Shown: positions 52,358 through 60,638 of the stretch, piece after piece | Position numbering within the stretch: position 1 is the stretch's first letter | How the letters are laid out: every line of letters starts with the position of its first letter | DNA from: JBGPTF01 sp041490445 | GTDB lineage: Bacteria; Acidobacteriota; Terriglobia; Acidiferrales; UBA7541 | Direction: 5' to 3' | Length of the DNA stretch: 64,000 nucleotides | Assembly (NCBI GenBank): GCA_041490445.1 | Contig: JBGPTF010000001.1 | Coordinates: 124,001 to 188,000 of the forward strand | The notes under the pieces: generated by a model | Database searches by the model: none | Seen by the model: only the letters and a program-made list of their open reading frames with translations | Told to the model about the DNA's origin: nothing | Program-made: the position numbers and the translations under genes

Positions 52358-52657
52358 TTATTTCTTCGCAATAGGAGGCTGGCCGCCCCCCGGTAGAATC
52401 TTCTCCACGTGCTCGTGCGGCCGCGGAATCACGTGCACGGCCACCAGCTCGCCGACGCGCCGCGCCGCAGCGGCTCCCGCATCGGTGGCCGCCTTCACGG
52501 CTCCCACGTCGCCGCGGACCATCACGGTCACGTAGCCCGAGCCGATGTATTCCTTCCCGATCAAGATCACGTTCGCGGCCTTCACCATCGCGTCGGCCGC
52601 TTCAATCGAGCCCACGAGGCCCTTGGTCTCGATCATTCCCAGCGCTTCATTTGACAT
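52358..52657 (-). CDS. bacterial microcompartment hexameric shell protein (BMC-H)
   Basis: 99 residues, a single BMC domain. A-L-G-M-I-E-T-K-G-L-V-G-S-I-E-A-A-D-A-M at the N-terminus, the pore-region I-G-S-G-Y-V-T-V and V-R-G-D-V-G-A-V-K-A-A are diagnostic of EutM/PduA/CcmK proteins; H-V-I-P-R-P-H ends the domain. Hexamers tile the facets of a protein shell that encloses an aldehyde-producing pathway. GAGG precedes the ATG. No pentamer (EutN/CcmL) gene is visible nearby, so a full shell must be completed elsewhere. Confidence 0.97.
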   Translation of the reverse strand: MSNEALGMIETKGLVGSIEAADAMVKAANVILIGKEYIGSGYVTVMVRGDVGAVKAATDAGAAAARRVGELVAVHVIPRPHEHVEKILPGGGQPPIAKK

Positions 52658-52948
52658 GCCGACCTCGCTCGTGTCCGCGCACCCGGACAGCGCATCCCCG
52701 CAGTTCGTGGAGGAAATTCACACGCAGATTAGCACGCCCCCGCACTCGAATCAAGCCACCCCTGCCCCGCTGTGGAAATCACCTCGAATAACGCAACCTG
52801 TTCCCGACTCATGCTCTCCGACTCTTTGGCTCTTCGAGCATTCGACTTTCTACCCTAAGCCTCCAGCCCCTGGCCTCCCGCTCCCAAAAGTTCACACGCC
52901 ACTTCGCTTTTCAAATCGCCCACAACGTGCCACCCTACTCCCAAGATC

Positions 52949-53476
52949 ATGTCCGAACGCACCGAAACACCCAAACGCGCCACTCGTGGTGAGCGCAGTC
53001 GAACCATTCCCTCGGAAGGCGCGCCCGCGGTCAGCCTGGGACGTCACAAGCGCTGCTGCACCGTTTGCCGCCACGCCCAGCGCGCCGCCATCGAAGAGGA
53101 TTTTCTCCTGTGGCGCAGCCCCGACGACATCACGGAGGAGTACGGCCTGGCGCATCGCTCCTCCATCTACCGCCATGCGCACGCCACCGGCCTCATCCAT
53201 CGCCGCCGGCGCAACCTCCGCTGGGTCCTCGAACGCATCATGGAGCAGGTGGACGATGTCCCGATCAACGCCGGTTCCATCCTCAACGCGGTGCGTACCT
53301 GCGCCAGCATCAACGAAGCGGGCGAATGGATCGCGGCGCCGCAGCACAAAGTCGTCACGTACGTGATTGCCGCCGCTCCCGGCGCCGCGAACGCCGATTC
53401 CGAATCTGTCCAACGCGAATTATCCCAGCTTCTACTCGCAACAAACCGGCACAGTCGCCGGAAGTCAAGTCATTGA
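52949..53476 (+). CDS. unknown protein with Cys pair and HTH-like segment
   Basis: 175 residues. A basic, disordered N-terminus is followed by C-C-T-V-C-R-H-A-Q-R-A-A-I-E-E-D-F, D-D-I-T-E-E-Y-G-L-A-H-R-S-S-I-Y-R-H-A-H-A-T-G-L, which looks like a helix-turn-helix, and another helical part. The C-terminus is Ala/Ser-rich. The Cys pair plus HTH arrangement resembles small DNA-binding or terminase-small-subunit-like proteins, but no firm family assignment is possible. It is isolated, with a 291-bp region upstream in which nothing else was recognised. Confidence 0.7.
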   Translation: MSERTETPKRATRGERSRTIPSEGAPAVSLGRHKRCCTVCRHAQRAAIEEDFLLWRSPDDITEEYGLAHRSSIYRHAHATGLIHRRRRNLRWVLERIMEQVDDVPINAGSILNAVRTCASINEAGEWIAAPQHKVVTYVIAAAPGAANADSESVQRELSQLLLATNRHSRRKSSH

Positions 53477-53538
53477 AAGAAAAAGGAGATGCGATTTTCT
53501 ACTCGCGACAAATCACGGGTTGCGGCAGGGGCGTACAA

Positions 53539-54708
53539 TCAGGCAGGGTTCGGCGGAAGAATTCCAAGGCCGGCGGCAGCGACGCTGTCGCGCGTCGTGT
53601 TCTTCACGCAATACATCGCCTCATCGGCCAGGTGGAGCAGGTCCGCCTTCGTGTTCGAATCCGAGGGATAGGACGCCACGCCTACGCTCGCCGTGATGCG
53701 GATGTTCAGGCCGCCTTCTTTCAGCCAAACCGTGTCGCGAATCAACCGGTGCAGCCGGCGGCCGACGCGGCAGGCGTTTTCTTTCACCGTCTGCGGCAGC
53801 AGCAATACGAATTCGTCGCCGCCGTATCGAAATGCAAAATCAATCAGCCGGCAATTCGCCTTCATGACCGAGCCGATCTCTCCCAGCAGCTTCGAGCCGG
53901 TCAGGTGGCCGTGCGTGTCGTTCACGGTCTTGAAATGATCGAGGTCGATGAAGATCAGCGAGAACTCGTAGGAATAGCGCTGCGAGCGGTAGATCTCCGT
54001 ATCGAGAATGAAGTTCATGTGCCGCGCGTTGTACAGCGTGGTGCAGTCGTCGGTGATCGTCAGCTCGTGAATGCGCTGCACGTGCCTCGCGTTTTCAATC
54101 GCGATCGCGGCGTAGTCCGCCAGCGCCTCGAGCAGCGCCAGGTCCCGATGGCTGAATCCTTCAGGACCCATGCAGTTGATCAGTTCGATCACCCCAAGAC
54201 ACTGCTCGCGAAAACGCACCGGCACCGCGACGATGGACCGCGTCTCCATTTTTGTTTTTTCGTCCACCTTGCCGAAAAATCGCGAATCCTGGCTCGTGTC
54301 GGGCACCACGACCGCCTCTCCCGATTGCGCCACCCACCCGGCGATGCCCTGCCCCATCTTGATCCGCACGTCTTTCAGCGCCTCGGCGCCTTTCCCCGTG
54401 GCGATCTCGAAGTACAGCTCCTGCTTCTCTTCATCCATCAAGAGAAGCGACCACGTATCGGGCCGCAGCACTTCGTCAATTTTTTCCATGATCGTGCGAA
54501 GCACCTGGTCAAGCTGCAGGGAGGAAGTCAGCGCTTTGCCAAGTTCGTGGAAAAGTGCGACCTCGCCCAACTCGCGAGGGTCCCGGCGGACGGCTGGGTT
54601 GCGGCGGCGTTCGATTCCGTTGAAAGGCTTCGGTTCTGCCACGTTCGCTTCTTGGTTCTGCGGCGCACGGGAGGCCGCCAGCAGTGGCCTCGAACCGGCA
54701 GTCTGCAT
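53539..54708 (-). CDS. diguanylate cyclase with GAF domain
   Basis: About 389 residues from the ATG at 54708; GTG at 54642 is plausible because a TATAAT (54712-54707, minus strand) overlaps the ATG. A GAF domain (about residues 50-200; L-D-Q-V-L-R-T-I-M-E-K, G-I-A-G-W-V-A, V-P-V-R-F-R-E-Q-C-L-G-V-I-E-L-I-N) precedes a GGDEF domain with an intact active site, R-Y-G-G-D-E-F. No membrane helix. It should make cyclic di-GMP in response to a signal bound by GAF. It is divergent from the RodZ-like gene. Confidence 0.93.
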   Translation of the reverse strand: MQTAGSRPLLAASRAPQNQEANVAEPKPFNGIERRRNPAVRRDPRELGEVALFHELGKALTSSLQLDQVLRTIMEKIDEVLRPDTWSLLLMDEEKQELYFEIATGKGAEALKDVRIKMGQGIAGWVAQSGEAVVVPDTSQDSRFFGKVDEKTKMETRSIVAVPVRFREQCLGVIELINCMGPEGFSHRDLALLEALADYAAIAIENARHVQRIHELTITDDCTTLYNARHMNFILDTEIYRSQRYSYEFSLIFIDLDHFKTVNDTHGHLTGSKLLGEIGSVMKANCRLIDFAFRYGGDEFVLLLPQTVKENACRVGRRLHRLIRDTVWLKEGGLNIRITASVGVASYPSDSNTKADLLHLADEAMYCVKNTTRDSVAAAGLGILPPNPA

Positions 54709-54854
54709 TATAGGGAACGCATCCGGCCAGCCGCAACCCGTGCTCTCAAACGATTGCCGAACCGCCAAACAGGGCCTCCCGCGCCCGGCAGTCTCCTGGG
54801 GCGGCGATTGACACTCCTTCCACCCCCGCCTATATTTCCAAGCGGGTCAAACGG

Positions 54855-55634
54855 ATGACCGCAACCCCATTCGGTGAGCATCTGAAGCGCGAGCGTGAAA
54901 TGCGGGGCGTCTCGCTCGAGGAGATTTCCGCAGCGACGCGGATCAGCACGCGCTTCCTCGAAGCCCTGGAAAACGAGCGCTGGGAGCAGTTGCCCGGCGG
55001 CATCTTCAACCGCGGATTTATCCGCGCGGTGGCGCACTTCCTGGGGCTGGATGAGGAGAGCCTGGTCGCCGAGTACGCGCTGGCGACCGATGACAAACCC
55101 TCCGTCGCCATCTGGGCAGCCGGCCCTGCGCCGACGCGCACCTGGTTGATTGTCCTTTTGGCAGCGATTCTGGCTGTCATTCTGGTCGGAGGCGGGTGGC
55201 TCGCGTACCGCTACTACGGCCCGCGGCTCAAAACCTGGCGCACGCATGCGGACAAACTGCCGGCTCTTCCAGCGCCGGCGCCCCCGGTGGCGGCAGGCAG
55301 CACCGCGGCGACAACGGTGACGGCCCCTTCGGATTCGCTGGCTACCTCGAACGCACCGCTGGACTTGAAAGTCGACGCGGGCAAGCCGTCGCAGGTAAAG
55401 GTGGTCGCGGACGGGAAAGTGGCATTCGACGGCAAGCTCGCACCGGGCGAGAGCCGGCGCTTCCAGGCCAGGGTGAACTTTGAGATCTCCTCAAGTGAGG
55501 CGAGTGCCCTGCTGCTTGAACTGAACGGCCAGATTCAGCCGCCGCTTGGACCGCCGGGCCAGTCCGGCAGCGTCACGCTGAGCCGTGAAGATCTGAAGAA
55601 ATCCCAGCATCAATCCCGGGGAGGCCGTGATTAG
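54855..55634 (+). CDS. RodZ-like membrane protein with HTH and DUF4115 domain
   Basis: 259 residues. Residues 5-75 are an HTH_25 domain (L-K-R-E-R-E-M-R-G-V-S-L-E-E-I-S, N-R-G-F-I-R-A-V-A-H), followed by one membrane helix (T-W-L-I-V-L-L-A-A-I-L-A-V-I-L-V) near residue 100 and a C-terminal ~90-residue beta domain (D-L-K-V-D-A-G-K-P-S-Q). This is the RodZ architecture; RodZ links MreB to the wall machinery. MreB is not in the window. The gene overlaps the next one by 8 bp. Confidence 0.9.
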   Translation: MTATPFGEHLKREREMRGVSLEEISAATRISTRFLEALENERWEQLPGGIFNRGFIRAVAHFLGLDEESLVAEYALATDDKPSVAIWAAGPAPTRTWLIVLLAAILAVILVGGGWLAYRYYGPRLKTWRTHADKLPALPAPAPPVAAGSTAATTVTAPSDSLATSNAPLDLKVDAGKPSQVKVVADGKVAFDGKLAPGESRRFQARVNFEISSSEASALLLELNGQIQPPLGPPGQSGSVTLSREDLKKSQHQSRGGRD

Positions 55635-56577
55635 CGCGGAACTTCGCGCGGAAATCCGCGCCGGTGCAGTCACGTTCGAAAAGAAGCTGGCGGTCTGCTC
55701 CGGCGGCGCGGGAGTTTCCCCGGAAGACCGCGTCGAGCTGCTCGCCGTACTCACGGGTGACGCTGTTTTCCAGGATCGCGCCAGGAATGCCCTGCTAACG
55801 CAGCCCCTTCAATCCTTTCTAACCGCACTGGCCAGGCCGGATGCGGCGCAGGAACTTTTCGCGTACTGCGTCGAGAATCTCGCGGATAAGGCGAGCGTCG
55901 CCGACGCGATGAGCAAGAATCCCGCCTGTCCGGCGGAAGATCTGGTGCGGGTGGGAAGGTCCCTCTCGGTTTCCGGCGTGCAAGCCTTGCTCGATCATGT
56001 CGAGCGCTTGACCTCTGCTCCGATTCTGATTGCCGTGCTTCTGCGCTGCCCCTCGGTTACGGCCGAGCAGCGCGAGCTCTTGCAGGAACTGGAGAAAGGT
56101 CCTGCCACTGCGAAGGAACTGGAAGAAGCCGTCGAGCTTGCCGAGCCCGATCGTCAAAAGCGCGCGACATTGCTGCAACGGCTGGCGCGCATGAACGTGA
56201 TGGAACGGGTTCAACTCGCGTTGAAGGGCGGCCGCGAGGAGCGCATGGTGCTGATCCGCGATAACTGCAAAATCGTGCAGCGCGCCGTGCTGCAGTCCTC
56301 TCGCATTACCGACACGGAAGTCGAAGTCTTCTCGGCCATGACGTCTCTGACTGCGGAAACCCTCCGCCAGATCGCGATGAGCCGACTGTTCTTGAAGAAT
56401 TATACGATCGTCCGCAACCTGTTGAACAATCCGAAGGCGCCGCTGGAGGTCACGCTGCACATGCTTCCGCGGCTTGTGGAAAAAGATCTGAAGATGCTGA
56501 AGATGAACAAAAACATCCCCGAAGTTCTGCGGACGGCCGCGTTCAAGCTGTTTCGCCAGCGCGGCGAAACTCGCTAA
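55627..56577 (+). CDS. helical-repeat protein of unknown function, coupled to rodZ-like gene
   Basis: 316 residues with GTG at 55627, after GGGGAGGCC. The protein is almost all helical, with repeats such as N-P-A-C-P-A-E-D-L-V-R-V-G-R and N-N-P-K-A-P-L-E-V-T-L-H-M-L-P-R-L, like HEAT-type or DUF2336-like repeats. There is no membrane helix. The 8-bp overlap with the RodZ-like gene implies translational coupling and a related role, perhaps a scaffold. No specific function is known. Confidence 0.75.
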   Translation: MISAELRAEIRAGAVTFEKKLAVCSGGAGVSPEDRVELLAVLTGDAVFQDRARNALLTQPLQSFLTALARPDAAQELFAYCVENLADKASVADAMSKNPACPAEDLVRVGRSLSVSGVQALLDHVERLTSAPILIAVLLRCPSVTAEQRELLQELEKGPATAKELEEAVELAEPDRQKRATLLQRLARMNVMERVQLALKGGREERMVLIRDNCKIVQRAVLQSSRITDTEVEVFSAMTSLTAETLRQIAMSRLFLKNYTIVRNLLNNPKAPLEVTLHMLPRLVEKDLKMLKMNKNIPEVLRTAAFKLFRQRGETR

Positions 56578-56610
56578 CCTTGCTCTCGCCCGCAGTCGGC
56601 GTTGCCGCGG

Positions 56611-58047
56611 CTATTGTTTCGCGGATGCCACCGAAGCGAGGATTCTCTTCGCGTATTCGCGAGCCTTCGCAAGGATTTCGTCTTCGTGCAGGGTGAGCAT
56701 GAGGCGATTTTCCATCACGACGTGCCCGCCGATGATGACCGTTTCCACGTCCGAGGCTTTCAGCGCGTACACGAACTGTGAATAGGCGTTGTAGAGCGGC
56801 GTCGCGTGGGGCGCGTCCGTGCGGATGAGAATCAGGTCCGCCTTCTTCCCGGCCTCGAGCGAGCCGATCTGCGATTCCATGTGAAGCGCTCGGGCGCCGC
56901 CGATCGTCGCCATCTCCACCACCTGCTCGGCCGGCAGCGCGCGTGGATCGCGCCGCTCGATCTTCTGCAGCTTTGCGGCCAGATTCATTTCGAGGAACAT
57001 GTCGAGATTGTTGTTGCTCGCGGCGCCGTCGGTGCCCAAGCCCTCGCGCACGCCCGCGGCAAGCATGTCCACCACCGGGCTTACGCCGCTCGCCAGTTTC
57101 ATGTTGCTCGAAGGATTGTGCACGCAACCCGTGCCGCTCTGCGCGAGCAGGGCGATGTCGCCTGCATTCACCCAGACGCAGTGCGCGGCCACGACGTCCT
57201 GCCCGAGCAGCCCGATGCTTTCGAGATATCCGGTGGGCGTCAGGCCATGCTTCGCGCGGCTTTGCTCCAGCTCGAACGGCGCTTCAGCCAGGTGCGTCAG
57301 AATCGGCACTCCATAGCGCCGCGCCAGCGCCGCGGATTCTTGCAACGTTTTTTCCGAACAGGTGTAGATCGAATGCGGCGCCACCGCCGGCGTGATCAGC
57401 GGATCGCCTTTCCAGCGTTTCAGGTACGCCTCGGTGTAGGCGAACGCCCGCGGAAGCGTCTTGTTGTCGGGCGCGGGAAAATCGATAATCGTCTCGCCGA
57501 GCACGCCGCGCATGCCTGCTTCCTTCGTCGCGCGCGCCACTGCGTCTTCGAAGTAGTACATGTCCGCATAGGTGGTCGTGCCGCCGCGGATCATTTCGAG
57601 CACGCCGAGCCGCGTTCCCCAGGTCACGAAGTCTTCGGTGACGTTCTTCGCTTCGGCGGGAAAAATATATTTTTGCAGCCAATCGTCCAGGGCAAGGTCG
57701 TCGGCAAGCCCGCGGAAAAGCGACATCGCGGCGTGCTGGTGGCCGTTGATAAGGCCCGGCATCACGATCGTTCCGCGCGCATCCATCCGGCGGGCGGCAT
57801 CGAAGCGCGCTTCGATTTCCGCGCGTGGCCCGACAGCAACGATCGTGTCGCCGCGCACAGCCACTGCGCCGTCGCTGAGCACGCGCCGAGCCCCGTCCAT
57901 CGTCACTACCGTCCCGCCAGAGACGAGCAGATCGGCGTGTTCCTTCTGTTGTGCGAGTGCGAACGAAAGAGAACCAAGGATCAACACGAAGAGACAGAAA
58001 CAAGGAACTACATTGGAGAACAGTTTCGGCTGGCGAAATGCTTTCAT
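56611..58047 (-). CDS. exported amidohydrolase (S-adenosylhomocysteine/methylthioadenosine deaminase-like)
   Basis: 478 residues from the ATG at 58047. A signal peptide (F-C-L-F-V-L-I-L-G-S-L-S-F-A-L-A-Q) precedes a TIM-barrel amidohydrolase: metal ligands N-G-H-Q-H, H-L-A-E, H-C-V-W and G-T-D-G-A-A-S-N-N. The sequence is of the TrzN/MtaD type that removes amino or chloro groups from purine-like rings. Signal peptides are unusual for MtaD, so this one may act in the periplasm. It is 75 bp downstream of the cytidine deaminase gene, on the same strand. Confidence 0.87.
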   Translation of the reverse strand: MKAFRQPKLFSNVVPCFCLFVLILGSLSFALAQQKEHADLLVSGGTVVTMDGARRVLSDGAVAVRGDTIVAVGPRAEIEARFDAARRMDARGTIVMPGLINGHQHAAMSLFRGLADDLALDDWLQKYIFPAEAKNVTEDFVTWGTRLGVLEMIRGGTTTYADMYYFEDAVARATKEAGMRGVLGETIIDFPAPDNKTLPRAFAYTEAYLKRWKGDPLITPAVAPHSIYTCSEKTLQESAALARRYGVPILTHLAEAPFELEQSRAKHGLTPTGYLESIGLLGQDVVAAHCVWVNAGDIALLAQSGTGCVHNPSSNMKLASGVSPVVDMLAAGVREGLGTDGAASNNNLDMFLEMNLAAKLQKIERRDPRALPAEQVVEMATIGGARALHMESQIGSLEAGKKADLILIRTDAPHATPLYNAYSQFVYALKASDVETVIIGGHVVMENRLMLTLHEDEILAKAREYAKRILASVASAKQ

Positions 58048-58122
58048 GATCCTCGGCCCAGGCCCGTGAATCTCCAGGTTTTCAACTCCCGACTCTTTCA
58101 CTCTTCAACCATGCGGCTTTGG

Positions 58123-58515
58123 TCACAAATGCGACGAATCAAACGGCCGCGGCAATAATTTGCCGGAACGCTCCTCTTCGATTTTGCCCTTCAAGTTCGC
58201 GAGGATCACCGGAACATCGCCGCAAAACTCCCAGATCAATTGCCTGCAAGCGCCGCACGGAGGGGTGAGTTTGTCCGTATCGGTGACGACCGCAATCGCA
58301 TCGAAGCCGCGCTCCCCTTCCGAAATCGCTTTGAAGATAGCCACACGCTCGGCGCAGCAGGTGAGCCCGTAACTCGCGTTCTCCACGTTGCAGCCCGTGT
58401 AGATGCGCCCCGACTGCGCTCGCAGCGCCGCGCCCACGCGAAAATTGGAATAGGGGGCGTGCGCGTTCTCGCGGGCCTGCCGCGCCGCTGCAATCAATTT
58501 GTCGTAGTCGCTCAT
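58123..58515 (-). CDS. cdd: cytidine deaminase
   Basis: 130 residues from the ATG at 58515, overlapping the purine nucleoside phosphorylase stop by 4 bp. Zinc-site motifs C-A-E-R and P-C-G-A-C-R-Q are present, with N-F-R-V-G-A-A near the N-terminus and C-N-V-E-N-A-S-Y in the middle. It makes uridine from cytidine and is the last gene of the salvage operon. Confidence 0.96.
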   Translation of the reverse strand: MSDYDKLIAAARQARENAHAPYSNFRVGAALRAQSGRIYTGCNVENASYGLTCCAERVAIFKAISEGERGFDAIAVVTDTDKLTPPCGACRQLIWEFCGDVPVILANLKGKIEEERSGKLLPRPFDSSHL

Positions 58516-59378
58516 CGGATCTCTCCGGCGATTCGCGGCAACACCGCGCGCAGCAGAGCCATGAACTGCCCCTTCACGCGCTCGCCTGTTGCAAGCACCT
58601 CTTCGTGATGAATCACCTGATCGAGAATTCCCGCGGCCATGTTCGTCACGCAAGAAATTCCAAGGACACGGATGCCCATGTGCCGCGCTACGATCACCTC
58701 AGGAACGGTGGACATGCCCGCGAGGTCCGCACCCATGGTCCGCAGGCAGCGTATCTCCGCCGGCGTTTCGTAGCTCGGCCCGGTGAGCGCGGCATACACG
58801 CCCTCAAAAACCTCGATTCCGAGTTTCTGCGCCTCCTCGAGCGCGAACTGGCGATAGCTTTTCCAATAAGCCTGAGTCATGTCAGGAAAGCGCGGGCCAA
58901 AGCGCTCGTCGTTCGGACCAATCAGCGGGTTGGACCCCTGGAGATTGATATGGTCGCGCAAAATCACGAGCGCACCCTGCTTGAAAGTTGTGTTGATGCC
59001 GCCCGCCGCATTCGTGAGGATCGCAGCACGAATTCCCATCCGCGCAAAGACGCGCATCGGGAAAACGACTTGCTTCAGCGTGTATCCTTCATAGAAATGC
59101 ACGCGACCCTGCATCGCCGCCACCGGAACGCCGCCGGCTTTGCCGATGATCAGCCGTCCCGCGTGGCCGACCGCAGTTGATCGCGGGAAATGCGGGATCT
59201 TTTCGTACGGGATGCGCGTGGCTTCGCTGAGTTCGTCGCCGAACGCGCCGAGGCCGGAGCCGAGCACGAGCGCGATGCGCGGGCGGAGCTTCGTTTTCGA
59301 AAGGATGAACTTTGCGGCGCGCTCGGCATGCGAGAATTCTTCGTTCGCCGCCTTGCCCGATTTGGCGCGCGGGCTCAT
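58512..59378 (-). CDS. purine nucleoside phosphorylase
   Basis: 288 residues from the ATG at 59378, which overlaps the transporter stop by 4 bp. Trimeric PNP motifs: L-G-S-G-L-G, G-H-A-G, Q-G-R-V-H-F-Y-E-G-Y, N-A-A-G-G-I-N, P-S-Y-E-T-P-A-E-I and M-S-T-V-P-E-V-I-V-A-R, C-V-T-N-M-A-A-G. It splits inosine and guanosine with phosphate. Confidence 0.95.
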   Translation of the reverse strand: MSPRAKSGKAANEEFSHAERAAKFILSKTKLRPRIALVLGSGLGAFGDELSEATRIPYEKIPHFPRSTAVGHAGRLIIGKAGGVPVAAMQGRVHFYEGYTLKQVVFPMRVFARMGIRAAILTNAAGGINTTFKQGALVILRDHINLQGSNPLIGPNDERFGPRFPDMTQAYWKSYRQFALEEAQKLGIEVFEGVYAALTGPSYETPAEIRCLRTMGADLAGMSTVPEVIVARHMGIRVLGISCVTNMAAGILDQVIHHEEVLATGERVKGQFMALLRAVLPRIAGEIR

Positions 59379-60610
59379 CGCAGCAAGATTCCCACGATCG
59401 AGGCCGACATCAGGTTCGCCATCGTCCCGGCCAGCATCGCGCGGATGCCGAGCCGCGCCAGATCGTTCCTCTTGTTCGGCGCGAGCGCGCCAATGCCGCC
59501 GATCTGGATTCCAATCGAGCTGAAATTCGCGAAGCCGCAAAGCGCAAAGGTGGCAATCGTGAACGACCGCGGGTCGAGCGCGGCCTTCATCGGCCCTAGC
59601 CGCGAAAACGCCACCAGTTCGTTGAGCACCATGCGAATACCCAGGAGGTTGCCGATGGATTTGCAGTCATGCCAAGGAATGCCCACCAGCCAGGCCACCG
59701 GCGCAAACACCCAGCCGAAAATCTGCTCCAGGCTCTGCGGAAACCACGCGACGCCGTGAACCGCGAGCCAGTTGTGGGCCGCTCCCAGAATGCCGTCGAA
59801 GAGATAAATCATGGCGATGAAGGAAATCAGCATGGCGGCGACGTTGAGGGCGAGATGCAGTCCGTCAATCGTGCCACGCGAAAGCGCACCGAGCGCATTC
59901 GGGTCCTTCTCGAGCTCCGGCAACTTGACCATTCCCGCGGTCACCGGTTGTTCCGTCTCCGGCACCAGCATCTTCGCGAGCATGATCGTTGCGGGCGCCG
60001 TCATGATGACGGCGGCGAGCAGGTGTTTCGCCTCGATCCCGAAGGCGATGTAGGCGACCATGATTCCGCCGGATACGTGCGCCATGCCGCTGGTCATGAT
60101 GGTCATCAATTCGGACTTCGTCACGTCAGGCAGGAACGGGCGAATCGTCAGCGGGGCTTCAGTTTGTCCCATGAAGATGCTCGCGGCCACATTCAACGAT
60201 TCGGCGCCGCTCGCGCCCATCAGCCGCGTCATCACCCGCGCAATCTGCTTGATCACGAATTGCATCACGCCGTAGTAATAGAGCAGCGCGAACAGGGCCG
60301 CAATGAAAATGATCGTGGGCAGCACCTGGAACGCGAAATAGAAGCCCATGGATGAGCCCTTCTTGCCCAGTTCGCCGAAGACAAACTCGGAGCCAAAAAA
60401 GGAGAAGTCGAGCAAGCGATTCACCGCATTGCCCGCCTTCTGAAGAATCAGCCGGCCAAAATTCCACCGCAGCACCAGAAACGCAAACAGGATCTGCAGG
60501 CCGAGGCCCCACGCCACTGTCTTGAGGCGGATGGCGCGCCGGTTGGTCGAGAAGGCGTACGCCAGGCCCATCATGGTGATCAGGCCCAGAATTCCCGTCA
60601 GGTGGTACAT
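59375..60610 (-). CDS. concentrative nucleoside transporter (NupC/CNT family)
   Basis: 411 residues with a clear GAGGAGG before the ATG. About nine to ten helices; CNT motifs G-Q-T-E-A-P-L-T-I-R-P and N-E-L-V-A-F plus F-A-N-F-S-S-I-G-I-Q-I-G-G are typical. It imports nucleosides with Na+ or H+. It lies between the two phosphorylase genes, whose substrates it can supply. Confidence 0.95.
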   Translation of the reverse strand: MYHLTGILGLITMMGLAYAFSTNRRAIRLKTVAWGLGLQILFAFLVLRWNFGRLILQKAGNAVNRLLDFSFFGSEFVFGELGKKGSSMGFYFAFQVLPTIIFIAALFALLYYYGVMQFVIKQIARVMTRLMGASGAESLNVAASIFMGQTEAPLTIRPFLPDVTKSELMTIMTSGMAHVSGGIMVAYIAFGIEAKHLLAAVIMTAPATIMLAKMLVPETEQPVTAGMVKLPELEKDPNALGALSRGTIDGLHLALNVAAMLISFIAMIYLFDGILGAAHNWLAVHGVAWFPQSLEQIFGWVFAPVAWLVGIPWHDCKSIGNLLGIRMVLNELVAFSRLGPMKAALDPRSFTIATFALCGFANFSSIGIQIGGIGALAPNKRNDLARLGIRAMLAGTMANLMSASIVGILLR

Positions 60611-60638
60611 CGGTCCTCCTCGTTGGTGGCGCCTGCCG

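Noticed and set aside
54707..54712. TATAAT on the minus strand as a firm promoter of the GAF-GGDEF gene
   Set aside because: It overlaps the best ATG and lacks a clear -35, so it was only mentioned as a reason to consider a later start.
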